In this document: positions 1-5,887 of the stretch, piece by piece
Layout: each line of letters opens with the position of its first letter
Numbering within the stretch: position 1 is the stretch's first letter
From: Candidatus Woesearchaeota archaeon
GTDB lineage: Archaea > Nanobdellota > Nanobdellia > Woesearchaeales > DSVV01
Reading direction: 5' to 3'
Length of the DNA stretch: 13,105 nt
Assembly (NCBI GenBank): GCA_016215305.1
Contig: JACRKI010000080.1
Coordinates: forward strand, 1-13,105
Translations under genes and position numbers: made by a program
The notes under the pieces: generated by a model
The model's input: only the letters and a program-made list of their open reading frames with translations
Told to the model about the DNA's origin: nothing
Database searches by the model: none

Positions 1-39
1 CGAGATTATGAAGCTTACTTGGGTAAGCAAGGCCGATAA
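1..39 (+). CDS. Possible C-terminal tail of a protein entering from the left edge
   Basis: The frame beginning at base 1 is open for 12 codons and ends with TAA at 37-39, giving the tail RDYEAYLGKQGR. It would be convergent with the spt5 operon. Twelve codons are far too few to identify a family, and the next frame is also open for about 20 codons, so this is only a possibility. A 6-bp hairpin (13-18 with 23-28) lies inside it. Confidence 0.25.
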   Translation, partial: RDYEAYLGKQGR

Positions 40-98
40 TTATTTTGTATATTTTCTTCGATAGATTATTTTAAAGATGTTTCATCAAAAAATAAATC

Positions 99-185
99 AT
101 AATTACATGAAGATACTTTGTGCTTTGCTCAAAGGATTACTAACGTTTTATGTTAGAAATACCTTTAGCGATGCTTGTTCGTGTG
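99..185 (-). repeat. Dispersed non-coding repeat, copy 1
   Basis: Two blocks here recur near 6.5 kb. ATAATTACATGAAGATACT (99-117) is identical to 6511-6529. GATGCTTGTTCGTGTG (170-185) is the exact reverse complement of 6456-6471. Read on the minus strand the unit starts CACACGAACAAGCATC and ends at GTAATTAT, the same boundary motifs as the units of the second locus. It lies beyond the spt5 terminator, in sequence with no convincing gene. Its nature (small RNA, MITE-like element, other) is unknown. Confidence 0.6.
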
Positions 186-244
186 TCTTTATTTGGCTTG
201 TGCGCGAGAAAAATTTGCCCTTCAAAATTGTAATAACAGGATAA

Positions 245-280
245 ATTGAAAAAATTAAAACAAAAAATAAAATTAAAAAA
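245..280 (-). terminator. T-rich terminator after spt5
   Basis: On the minus strand the spt5 stop codon is followed at once by several runs of four to six T residues separated by A-rich pieces, with no strong hairpin. Oligo-T tracts of this kind are typical archaeal terminators. It would end the fkbp-ftsZ-secE-spt5 transcript. Confidence 0.55.
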
Positions 281-838
281 TCAGAAGCCATCCTCATCTT
301 CCTCAGCTTCTGCTTTCTTTTGCTGCGCGGCGCCGCTTTCGTCTTCAGTATCCCTTCGGACAACTTTGACTGCATCCAACTTCACAGTAATCGGAATTGG
401 AACAGCTGCTTCAAGCAATTCAACGACACACTCTTCTTTTGTCTTGTCGATTCGCGTGATTTTTGCTTTTTCGCGCTTGAACGGACCGCTGATGAGTTCA
501 ACAATGTCGCCTTTCTCAATATTAATGACATGTTTCACTTGTTCAAGCATGTGTTCGATTTCTTTGTATTGGATTTCACTTGGCAAAATTCCTCGTGCAT
601 ACGGCACATTAAAGCACGCCTGCTCTGCATCAGATTTACTGCCCGCTTCCATGAAAATATAGCCGCGCATGCCGTGCGGCCGCACTAACGCAAAGACATT
701 CATGCCTTTTTTGTTGACATTACTGGTGATAAAATCCATCACTTGATCTTCCCTATTTGCAGTTGTTCGCACTGCAAAAATATGAACACTCTCCTGCTGT
801 GGTGCAGGCGCACTTATTTCTTCACTCATTGTATTCAC
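281..838 (-). CDS. spt5: Transcription elongation factor Spt5 (NusG homologue)
   Basis: Archaeal Spt5 binds the RNA polymerase clamp, usually with Spt4, and raises processivity. Residues about 17-100 form the NGN domain (VHIFAVRTTANREDQVMDF and a Gly/Phe-rich GYIFMEAG segment). Residues about 106-160 form the KOW domain (INIEKGDIVELISGPFK, then a basic strand region). The last 20 residues are a low-complexity acidic, Ala/Lys-rich tail that most short archaeal Spt5 proteins lack. The GTG at 838 is chosen because GGAG lies five bases before it; an ATG at 829 is the alternative but is farther from the Shine-Dalgarno sequence. It is the last gene of the block and follows secE by about 40 bases, the usual archaeal secE-spt5 pairing. 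The identification is firm; only the start is uncertain by three codons. Confidence 0.93.
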   Translation of the reverse strand: MNTMSEEISAPAPQQESVHIFAVRTTANREDQVMDFITSNVNKKGMNVFALVRPHGMRGYIFMEAGSKSDAEQACFNVPYARGILPSEIQYKEIEHMLEQVKHVINIEKGDIVELISGPFKREKAKITRIDKTKEECVVELLEAAVPIPITVKLDAVKVVRRDTEDESGAAQQKKAEAEEDEDGF

Positions 839-878
839 ATCCTCTCCTCTTATTATCTTGTTTATTTTTTATTATCTT

Positions 879-1085
879 TTATTGAAATAATAATATTTTC
901 ATCATTTGAATCACGAATCCTATCAACCCAATTACTAGAATACCCAGTGCTGAAATCTTAACAACTGTCAAAAACTCTTCTTTCGTTGGTTTTTTTGTCA
1001 CTGTCAATACACGTTTGTATTCCATAATCCAGATTTTGATCTTGGATATCCATCCTGCCTGCTGCGTACTTTCCATTTCTTCCAT
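879..1085 (-). CDS. secE: Protein translocase subunit SecE / Sec61 gamma
   Basis: SecE is the small clamp subunit of the SecYE translocon in the cytoplasmic membrane. This 68-residue reading has the family layout: an amphipathic helix (about 13-28, WISKIKIWIMEYKRVL), the conserved TKKPTKEEF hinge (about 30-38), and one transmembrane segment (about 43-66, Gly/Ile/Leu-rich) ending in FQ. Length matches archaeal SecE. The start is uncertain. I use ATG 1085; ATG 1076 has a weak GGAAG before it, and a GTG at 1115 would give 78 residues. It sits between ftsZ (139 bases upstream) and spt5 (about 40 bases downstream), a conserved archaeal cluster, and is probably co-transcribed with both. Confidence 0.9.
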   Translation of the reverse strand: MEEMESTQQAGWISKIKIWIMEYKRVLTVTKKPTKEEFLTVVKISALGILVIGLIGFVIQMMKILLFQ

Positions 1086-1223
1086 ATTAAAAATCTTAAC
1101 ATTCGTGCTTTGCACTCATGAAAGATTTTTCACACTCCATTTTTTGTTTTTCTTTTTTACTTCTTTTTCTATTTTTTCATTAAAATTCTTCATGAGCGCA
1201 TCGCGCGAATGCAAGAATTTTAT

Positions 1224-2423
1224 TCAATGCACAAACTCAATCCCAAGTTCATGCTCAATTTCTTTTCTTCCTTTCTCTGCAACTTTATGCGCTCTTCCAA
1301 AAATCTGCGACGACTTCACGCCTGTCACAATAAGCATTGTTCTCACAATATTTTTCAAATCCTCTGAAATCTGCGCTCCCCAGATAATTCTCGCGTCCGG
1401 ATCAAGCTTTTCTGAAACTGTTTCGACAATCTTTCGCGCTTCTTCCAACGTCATGTCTGGACCGCCAGAGACATTAATCAACGCGCCATTCGCGCCGCTA
1501 ATGTCAACATCGAGGAGCGGGTTGTTAATCGCTTTCTCCACTGCCTCAACTGCTCTGTTCTCGCTGTCGCTTTCTCCGACGCCAATGAGCGCAACTCCTC
1601 CGTTGCCCATGACTGTCCGAATATCCGCGAAATCCAGATTGACAAGCCCTGCTTTTGTCACCAATTCTGCAATGCCTTTCACTGCGTTGGTGAGGATTTC
1701 GTCCGCAACCTTGAACGCGGTGTGCAATGGCAAATCCGGCGCTAATTCCAGCAGCTTGTCGTTGGGAATCACGATGAGCGTATCCACATTTTCTTCGAGC
1801 TTTTCCAAGCCGATGAGCGCGTTTTCATATCGTCGTTTTCCTTCCATTGAAAATGGCATGGTGACAATGCCCACGACAAGCGCGCCCATTTTTTTCGCGA
1901 TTTCCGCGACAACCGGAGCTGATCCTGTTCCAGTTCCTCCTCCAAGTCCGCAGGTGATAAACACCATATCTGCGTTCTGAAGTTTTTCTTTGATCTCATG
2001 CTCTGTTTCTAACGCGGCTTCTTCGCCGATTCTGGGCATAGATCCTGCGCCGAGACCTTTTGTGAGTTCTTTTCCGATGAGTATTTTTTTGTCAGCTGTG
2101 GTGTAAAGCAAATCCTGCGCATCTGTATTGATGGCAATTGTTTCTGCTCCTTCAATGCCCACTTCTGTGACTCTGTTGATTGTATTATTTCCGCCCCCGC
2201 CGCAACCAATGACTTTGATTGTTGCGCGTTGTCGGGTGAGGAGCTGTTCAAGCTCTGCATCAATATTCATTATTTCTGAATTATTTTGCTTGAACGCGTG
2301 CATTGTCTTTGGATTGTATCCCATTGAGTCATGCTTTTCCTGCTGATGGACTGGTTGCTGCGGTATAGGCTGCTCTGTTGCTGGTTGTACACTAAATTGG
2401 TTCTCTGTTGTTGCTGTTTCCAT
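1224..2423 (-). CDS. ftsZ: Cell division GTPase FtsZ, FtsZ1-type
   Basis: FtsZ is a tubulin-like GTPase that polymerises into the division ring. The 399-residue product has GCGGGGNN (about 73-80), the tubulin signature GGGTGTG (161-167) and the T7 synergy loop NLDFADI (262-268), whose D264 and D267 complete GTP hydrolysis in the neighbouring subunit. The C-terminus ends ELGIEFVH, like archaeal FtsZ1 proteins, without the bacterial C-terminal peptide. Residues 1-50 are a Gln/Pro-rich, probably disordered extension. Start: ATG 2423 is preceded by GAGGGAT at good spacing; an upstream in-frame ATG at 2516 would overlap the fkbp stop and lacks such a site. It is the second gene of the block. No second ftsZ is in this window. 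Confidence 0.95.
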   Translation of the reverse strand: METATTENQFSVQPATEQPIPQQPVHQQEKHDSMGYNPKTMHAFKQNNSEIMNIDAELEQLLTRQRATIKVIGCGGGGNNTINRVTEVGIEGAETIAINTDAQDLLYTTADKKILIGKELTKGLGAGSMPRIGEEAALETEHEIKEKLQNADMVFITCGLGGGTGTGSAPVVAEIAKKMGALVVGIVTMPFSMEGKRRYENALIGLEKLEENVDTLIVIPNDKLLELAPDLPLHTAFKVADEILTNAVKGIAELVTKAGLVNLDFADIRTVMGNGGVALIGVGESDSENRAVEAVEKAINNPLLDVDISGANGALINVSGGPDMTLEEARKIVETVSEKLDPDARIIWGAQISEDLKNIVRTMLIVTGVKSSQIFGRAHKVAEKGRKEIEHELGIEFVH

Positions 2424-2506
2424 TGCTATCCCTCTTTTCTGCCAACGGCTTTCTTCTTTTTCCGACAGTTTTTCTATTAATAGTTTCTGGTTTTCAACAG
2501 CGTTTT

Positions 2507-3208
2507 CTAGTCGCAATCTGTACAGTTTTCATCATGCTTGTGATCTTCTTTCTTTTCCTTTGCTTCCAAGTAGTGAACTTCAGTAATCTCCGGAATGCAT
2601 TTCTGGAGCTGTTCTGTTATTTTTGGCTGCAATTCTTCCGGCATTTTCATCAACGTGGTTACTTCCACTTTTTTGTCTTTCACTTCGACGTTTTTGATAA
2701 TTTGCTCTCCAAGACTCATTTTCAAAAACGCGTTTGCTTTTTCTTTTGTGTCAGTAACTATTCGCTTGACGTTGACTGTGTAGATTAAATCCTTTCCAGC
2801 ACAGGGATGATTGAAATCTACAAGCGTTCTTCCGCCGGTGACTGTCCTGATAATACCAATCATGTTGTCAATGTTGACCTGCAATCCCGGAACTGGGTTA
2901 ATCCCATGCTTTCTAAATTTTGGTGTTGCGATAAGCTGCAACAAGTCTCCTTTCTTTTTTCCGAAACCTTCTTCAGGTTTTAATTCAATGGTGTATTCTG
3001 TGTTCAATTCTTTGCCCACAATTTCTTTGTCAATTCCTTTGAGAAGCTGTCCATGTCCGACGCAGACAATCATTGGTTTGTATGTTGTTTTTGGATTAAA
3101 AATTCCTGCTGCCTTCGCCGCTTCTTCACTTGTGGTATCGAAAATAATATTGTCATCTAGTTTACCTGTATAGTCTATTTCAATAAAGTCATTTTCTTTG
3201 ATTTGCAT
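2507..3208 (-). CDS. FKBP-type peptidyl-prolyl cis-trans isomerase, archaeal SlyD-like, with His/Cys tail
   Basis: This cytosolic folding helper catalyses proline isomerisation and acts as a chaperone. The FKBP core is split by an insert-in-flap domain, as in SlyD: FIEIDYTGKLDD (8-19) and FDTT (23-26), then GHGQLLKGID (51-60), the insert (about 80-130), and return through VDFNHPCAGKDLIY (130-143). The region 150-215 is an extra C-terminal domain seen in long archaeal FKBPs. The last 15 residues contain H223, H225, C229 and C232 among acidic residues, suggesting metal binding as in SlyD. Start ATG 3208 has GAGGGAT before it, the same site as ftsZ. It is first in the ftsZ-secE-spt5 block, whose promoter should lie at 3258-3345. 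No export signal is seen. Confidence 0.92.
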   Translation of the reverse strand: MQIKENDFIEIDYTGKLDDNIIFDTTSEEAAKAAGIFNPKTTYKPMIVCVGHGQLLKGIDKEIVGKELNTEYTIELKPEEGFGKKKGDLLQLIATPKFRKHGINPVPGLQVNIDNMIGIIRTVTGGRTLVDFNHPCAGKDLIYTVNVKRIVTDTKEKANAFLKMSLGEQIIKNVEVKDKKVEVTTLMKMPEELQPKITEQLQKCIPEITEVHYLEAKEKKEDHKHDENCTDCD

Positions 3209-3335
3209 CGCGATCCCTCGTTTTTGCTGTTGCTTTTGTTAATTCTTTCTTAATTTTCCTATAAAACCTTTCACTCACTACCTCACGTTCATTTCGACGA
3301 AGAAAGTAGGAATAAGAAATAGAAATACAGGGGAT

Positions 3336-3345
3336 GTTTTTAAAT
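3336..3345 (-). promoter_or_regulatory. Candidate TATA box for the fkbp-ftsZ-secE-spt5 block
   Basis: Minus-strand ATTTAAAAAC preceded by CAAAAG (BRE-like purines) is a good archaeal TATA/BRE pair. It would start transcription near 3315 and give a leader of about 107 bases. A second box, GGTTTTATAGG at 3258-3268, would give a leader of about 27 bases. The sequence does not decide between them. Confidence 0.4.
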
Positions 3346-3362
3346 CTTTTGGATAAAATTCT

Positions 3363-3564
3363 CATTACATTTCGAAATACCATTGGATTACATTTTCGGT
3401 TAACAAAGTTTACAACTGAAATTCGACAGGTGGTATTTCGTAATGTGTTAAGAACCACTGGTATCTGAAACTCACAGACTGCTTTCGCGTCACGCTATCA
3501 GTCAAAAATCAGTGGTTCTAAACAGAACCGCTTTGAATTCGCACAAAAATTGAATTATTCAAAG
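3363..3564. repeat. Inverted-repeat-rich non-coding segment
   Basis: The gene-free stretch 3209-3585 holds three structured units in a row. (1) CGAAATACCA (3373-3382) pairs with TGGTATTTCG (3431-3440), the stem continuing as CATTA (3363-3367) with TAATG (3441-3445) across a 5-base bulge; inside it TTTCGGTT (3394-3401) pairs with AACTGAAA (3414-3421). (2) AGAACCACTG (3451-3460) pairs with CAGTGGTTCT (3510-3519). (3) CTTTGAAT (3531-3538) pairs with ATTCAAAG (3557-3564), just beyond the cytidylate kinase stop. The segment could be a structured RNA, a mobile-element remnant, or (unit 3) a terminator. An 89-codon frame crosses it at 3189-3458 but overlaps the fkbp start and looks like no protein. 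Confidence 0.5.
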
Positions 3565-3585
3565 CTCTCTATAACATTTACCCTT

Positions 3586-4170
3586 TTACCTCTTGTCAAC
3601 AAATCTAATAATCCTTTCCGCAACATCTTCTGGACTCATCTTTGTGGTATTCAAAACTAAATCATACTTTGTGAAGTCAAGATAATCAATGCCGTACTTT
3701 TCCTTGTAGCGCTCTCGCTCCAACTGCTGGCGCTTTTTGATATTGTCAATTGTCTTTTTCAGCGTGGTGTTTTCTTCCACTAATCTTTGGTCATTGTAAA
3801 TCCTTTCCGCTCTCACTTGAATATCTGCTTCGAGAAATATTTTTATGGATGAGGGAATAAAATGATAGCCGAGTCTTGAATCCAGCACAAAGGATTCATC
3901 TTTCTTTTTTTCCAGCTTCTTTTGCCAGTCGTCAAGTTCTTTGTCAATGGTTGGATCTGTTTCTCCAATTTTATTGAGTTCAATGATTGTTACTCCTCGT
4001 GCTGCAGCCATTGTTCGCATGTAATCTCCTGTCGAATGCCGCTTGATTTTGAGCTTGTTCGCGATAATGTCCGCAACTGTGCTTTTGCCAGAACCTGCTT
4101 CACCGGAAATGGTTATTCTCATTGGTTTTGATTGCTTTGCTGTGCTCTGTTTGTTTTTTTCTGCTTTCAT
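3586..4170 (-). CDS. cmk: Cytidylate kinase, archaeal type
   Basis: The enzyme phosphorylates CMP/dCMP to the diphosphate with ATP in pyrimidine nucleotide synthesis. The core starts at MRITISGEAGSGKST (17-31), a P-loop with K29, followed by HSTGDYMRTMA (45-55), matching the vSaGdiFR-type NMP-binding element of archaeal cytidylate kinases. ETDPTIDKELDDW (70-82) and VLDSRLGYHFIP (95-106) correspond to the family's E.DpeID.elD and LeGRLagw blocks. The C-terminal lid and helices are basic. Length (194) is normal apart from a Lys/Gln-rich 16-residue N-terminal extension. Start ATG 4170 is supported by a TATA-like box centred 26 bases upstream and the absence of a Shine-Dalgarno site; M17 at 4122 is the alternative. 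Related adenylate kinase-like NMP kinases are harder to exclude by eye. Confidence 0.85.
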   Translation of the reverse strand: MKAEKNKQSTAKQSKPMRITISGEAGSGKSTVADIIANKLKIKRHSTGDYMRTMAAARGVTIIELNKIGETDPTIDKELDDWQKKLEKKKDESFVLDSRLGYHFIPSSIKIFLEADIQVRAERIYNDQRLVEENTTLKKTIDNIKKRQQLERERYKEKYGIDYLDFTKYDLVLNTTKMSPEDVAERIIRFVDKR

Positions 4171-4190
4171 GTTTATATTCTTTGAGATGA

Positions 4191-4200
4191 CATATATTAA
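4191..4200 (-). promoter_or_regulatory. TATA box for a leaderless cmk transcript
   Basis: Minus-strand TTAATATATG is centred 26 bases before the cmk ATG at 4170. That is the usual archaeal TATA-to-start-site distance, so the mRNA probably begins at or next to the start codon. This fits the absence of a ribosome binding site there. Confidence 0.45.
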
Positions 4201-4292
4201 TTTTGTGAAGTTCTTATTTCTTTTTCAAGATAAGCAGAAAAATCGGTGCGCCAAAACTATTTTATTAAAAATATTTTTTCTTAAAATATATC

Positions 4293-4357
4293 TGTGTGCC
4301 TGAACGGCACACAAACCAAGCTGTGCCTCACAAGAATAGTTCGGCACAGCTTGGTTT
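4293..4357. other. Strong tandem hairpins between divergent cmk and rps17e
   Basis: Hairpin 1 pairs TGTGTGCC (4293-4300) with GGCACACA (4306-4313) around a 5-base loop. Hairpin 2 pairs AAACCAAGCTGTGCC (4313-4327) with GGCACAGCTTGGTTT (4343-4357), a perfect 15-bp stem with a 15-base loop. The same TGTGCC/GGCACA arms occur twice (4295, 4306, 4322, 4343), so a second, weaker pairing between 4306-4311 and 4322-4327 is possible. The element lies upstream of both divergent genes, outside the predicted S17e leader and upstream of the cmk TATA box. It may be a small RNA or a regulator binding site. The rest of 4171-4467 is AT-rich and shows only promoter elements. Confidence 0.6.
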
Positions 4358-4412
4358 TCGACGTCTTCTCTTAGACAAGCTCCGAGCGTTACATGGCAAC
4401 CAAACAGAAACA

Positions 4413-4421
4413 ATTATAAAG
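4413..4421 (+). promoter_or_regulatory. TATA box for rps17e
   Basis: ATTATAAAG with a purine-rich CAGAAAC just upstream (BRE-like) would start transcription near 4443. This leaves a leader of about 25 bases that contains GGAG and GTGAT before the S17e ATG. Confidence 0.5.
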
Positions 4422-4467
4422 GAGTTTTTGTTCTTTCCATTCAGAACCTACAACGGAGAGTGATGAC

Positions 4468-4659
4468 ATGGGTCGAATTAAAACCAAGCCGGTCAAACGG
4501 GCGACAAATCAACTGATAAAAGCATATCCTACTGGTATGACCAAAAGTTTTGCTGAAAATAAATTATTTGTCAGCAAATACATGGACGCAAAATCCAAAA
4601 AAATCAGAAATACCATCGCCGGATACGTTACCAGACTTGCAAAAGAAGCAACTGATTAA
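4468..4659 (+). CDS. rps17e: 30S ribosomal protein S17e
   Basis: S17e is a small-subunit ribosomal protein found only in archaea and eukaryotes. The 63-residue product begins MGRIKTKPVKRATNQLIKAY and contains FAENKLFVSKYMDAKSKKIRN (about 29-49), followed by IAGYVTRLAKE. These match the family's basic N-terminal helices, the ENK element and the SKKIRNRIAGYxTRL signature almost word for word. Length is that of archaeal S17e, which lacks the eukaryotic C-terminal extension. ATG 4468 follows CGGAGAGTGATGAC, a suitable Shine-Dalgarno region. The gene stands alone, with its own TATA box and a T-rich terminator downstream, and is divergent from cmk. Confidence 0.95.
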   Translation: MGRIKTKPVKRATNQLIKAYPTGMTKSFAENKLFVSKYMDAKSKKIRNTIAGYVTRLAKEATD

Positions 4660-4661
4660 AT

Positions 4662-4720
4662 CTTTTTCAATCTGTTTTGTTTTTTGCTCTTGTTTTTTTC
4701 ATATTTTCATTTTTTCATTC
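4662..4720 (+). terminator. T-rich terminator after rps17e
   Basis: Directly after the TAA stop come repeated T runs (up to seven) interrupted by single C, G or A residues, without a stable hairpin. This is the usual archaeal intrinsic terminator pattern. Confidence 0.6.
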
Positions 4721-4748
4721 AGGTTTATTTCAGGTGTTTCATATTATT

Positions 4749-4757
4749 GTATATATC
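4749..4757 (+). promoter_or_regulatory. TATA box for alba
   Basis: TGTATATAT lies about 60 bases before the Alba start. It would give a transcript start near 4780 and a leader of roughly 34 bases carrying GAGGTGA (4803-4808). Confidence 0.4.
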
Positions 4758-4813
4758 GTAAGAAAAGATTATTGACAGTCAGGTGTGTGCACTAGTAAAA
4801 AGAGGTGACATGA

Positions 4814-5143
4814 ATGACAGACGAAGATAGTTCTATAGAGAACTCTCACTTGGATAACTCTATTTTTATTGGAAACAAACCATTTATGAATTATGTGACG
4901 AGCATCGTGATGCAGTTTACGACCAAAGAAGCTTCTGAAGTGATCGTGAAAGCCCGAGGCAAGTTCATTTCCCGCGCGGTTGATGTCTCTGAGGTCGCAA
5001 GCAAACGATTTCTGGTGGATCAAATTGATGTCAAATCCATTCAGATAGGCAGTGAAGGGTTTGAAAACGAGGATGGAAAAAACATTCGCGTTTCCACTAT
5101 CGAGATTGTGCTTTCCAAAAGACCGCAGGATTTGGAAGAATAA
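4814..5143 (+). CDS. albA: DNA/RNA-binding chromatin protein Alba
   Basis: Alba is a dimeric nucleic-acid-binding protein that coats archaeal DNA and also binds RNA. The core spans about residues 15-105: NSIFIGNKPFMNYVTSIVMQ (15-34) is the first strand and helix with the conserved GxKPxMNY element. EVIVKARGKFISRAVDVSEV (42-61) is the second strand with the invariant KARG and AVD elements. The two neighbouring lysines of the Sulfolobus protein (K16-K17) correspond here to N21-K22, so the classic acetylation site is not a lysine. An acidic 14-residue N-terminal extension precedes the core. GAGGTGA at 4803-4808 sets ATG 4814; another ATG at 4810 opens only a six-codon overlapping frame. The gene has its own promoter, and a T-rich stretch follows. 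Confidence 0.93.
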   Translation: MTDEDSSIENSHLDNSIFIGNKPFMNYVTSIVMQFTTKEASEVIVKARGKFISRAVDVSEVASKRFLVDQIDVKSIQIGSEGFENEDGKNIRVSTIEIVLSKRPQDLEE

Positions 5144-5183
5144 CTGCTTCTGAGAACAACAATTCGAGCATTGGAGCAATAGT

Positions 5184-5192
5184 TTTATAAAT
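5184..5192 (+). promoter_or_regulatory. TATA box for the lipoprotein gene
   Basis: TTTATAAAT is a near-consensus archaeal TATA box 58 bases before ATG 5251. It predicts a leader of about 35-40 bases that includes the strong GGAGGGA site at 5239-5245. Confidence 0.5.
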
Positions 5193-5250
5193 CTCTTTCT
5201 CTTTATTTTTTAATTATTGGATATTTTTTAAGGAATATGGAGGGATATAT

Positions 5251-5748
5251 ATGAAAAAAACAGTACTTGCTTTTGTCGCAATTCTTTCCCTTGCTCTTTT
5301 ATTGGCAGGATGCGGACAAACAACAAGCAAACCAACACAAACAATAGGAACTCCTGCATCGCAGGAACAAACCACTCAGACAGCTCCGGCATCTGAGACA
5401 ACAACAGTTCCAGCAAAAAAAACAGCTTCTCCACAAGCAACACCTACTGAAACAACAACCACAGAAACAACTGCTTCTGGAAATGTAGCTGATACAAGTT
5501 CTGTTTCAACAATTGCGGTTGCAGGATGCTCAGACACCGATAGCGGCAAAGATTATAGCGTGAAAGGAAGTCTTGTTGACGCACGGGGCGTTACAGACGT
5601 GGACAGATGCAGCAGCAACGAAAATTATCCTGGACGACTTTACGAAAGCTACTGTAAAGAAGACGGAAATCACGGCAGAGAAACCTACGATTGTCCTTCT
5701 GGCAAATGCTCTGATGGAGCATGCGTCGCAGCAGAAAGTACCCAATAA
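5251..5748 (+). CDS. Secreted lipoprotein with Thr-rich linker and six-cysteine domain
   Basis: The protein should be exported and lipid-anchored on the outer face of the membrane. Residues 1-20 are a signal peptide (KK, then a hydrophobic core) ending in the lipobox LAG-C with C21. Residues 22-88 are a Thr/Ser/Pro/Gln-rich linker, probably extended and perhaps glycosylated. Residues 91-160 form a small Cys-rich domain (C93, C120, C135, C148, C153, C158) that starts GCSDTDSGKDYSVKG and ends YDCPSGKCSDGACV. In my recollection this C-D-T-D-x-G-K-D-Y ... Y-x-C ... C-x-x-G-A-C pattern recurs in exported proteins of DPANN archaea; six cysteines suggest three disulfides. Function is unknown; surface attachment or adhesion is an inference. 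Start ATG 5251 has a strong GGAGGGA site. No partner gene is evident. Confidence 0.85.
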   Translation: MKKTVLAFVAILSLALLLAGCGQTTSKPTQTIGTPASQEQTTQTAPASETTTVPAKKTASPQATPTETTTTETTASGNVADTSSVSTIAVAGCSDTDSGKDYSVKGSLVDARGVTDVDRCSSNENYPGRLYESYCKEDGNHGRETYDCPSGKCSDGACVAAESTQ

Positions 5749-5749
5749 G

Positions 5750-5777
5750 TCTTTTTTATTTTTTCTTTGTTTTTTCT
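5750..5777 (+). terminator. T-rich terminator after the lipoprotein gene
   Basis: Two bases after the TAA stop, runs of six T residues are separated by single A, C or G bases, without a hairpin. It overlaps by two bases the end of a small gene on the opposite strand. Confidence 0.55.
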
Positions 5778-5886
5778 ATTTAATTAATCCAAAATTCTTT
5801 AGAAAGAAATATATCAAAATTAATACAAGAACTATTTGAATTATTAAGATAAGCTCTTTGTTTATTTTTCCTGTCTTATTAGTCAT
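5776..5886 (-). CDS. 36-residue single-pass membrane protein
   Basis: This short frame reads MTNKTGKINKE, then a hydrophobic stretch of about 19 residues rich in Ile, Leu and Val (about 12-29), and ends FLKNFGLIK. It is one transmembrane helix with a basic N-terminus and a basic C-terminus. Its ATG (5886) lies one base after the TAA stop of the 90-residue membrane protein upstream on the same strand, so translation is probably coupled. The intact frame, the gene-like spacing and the clean membrane topology argue that it is real; the short length and AT-rich composition argue for caution. No family is recognised. Confidence 0.45.
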   Translation of the reverse strand: MTNKTGKINKELILIIQIVLVLILIYFFLKNFGLIK

Positions 5887-5887
5887 T

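Noticed and set aside
99..185. C/D-box guide RNA in the repeat unit
   Set aside because: ATGAAGA is close to a C box (RTGATGA), but no CTGA D box lies at suitable spacing on the same strand.
1015..1980. 321-codon plus-strand ORF opposite secE and ftsZ
   Set aside because: It is the antisense shadow of FtsZ, whose GTPase motifs are all intact on the minus strand. The Ser/Phe-rich translation is typical of such shadows.
3189..3458. 89-codon minus-strand ORF upstream of fkbp
   Set aside because: It overlaps the fkbp start in another frame, crosses the inverted repeats, lacks a ribosome binding site and resembles no protein.
4225..4413. 62-codon minus-strand ORF between cmk and rps17e
   Set aside because: It runs through the strong hairpins, and its composition is explained by the palindromic arms. 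No start signal is visible.
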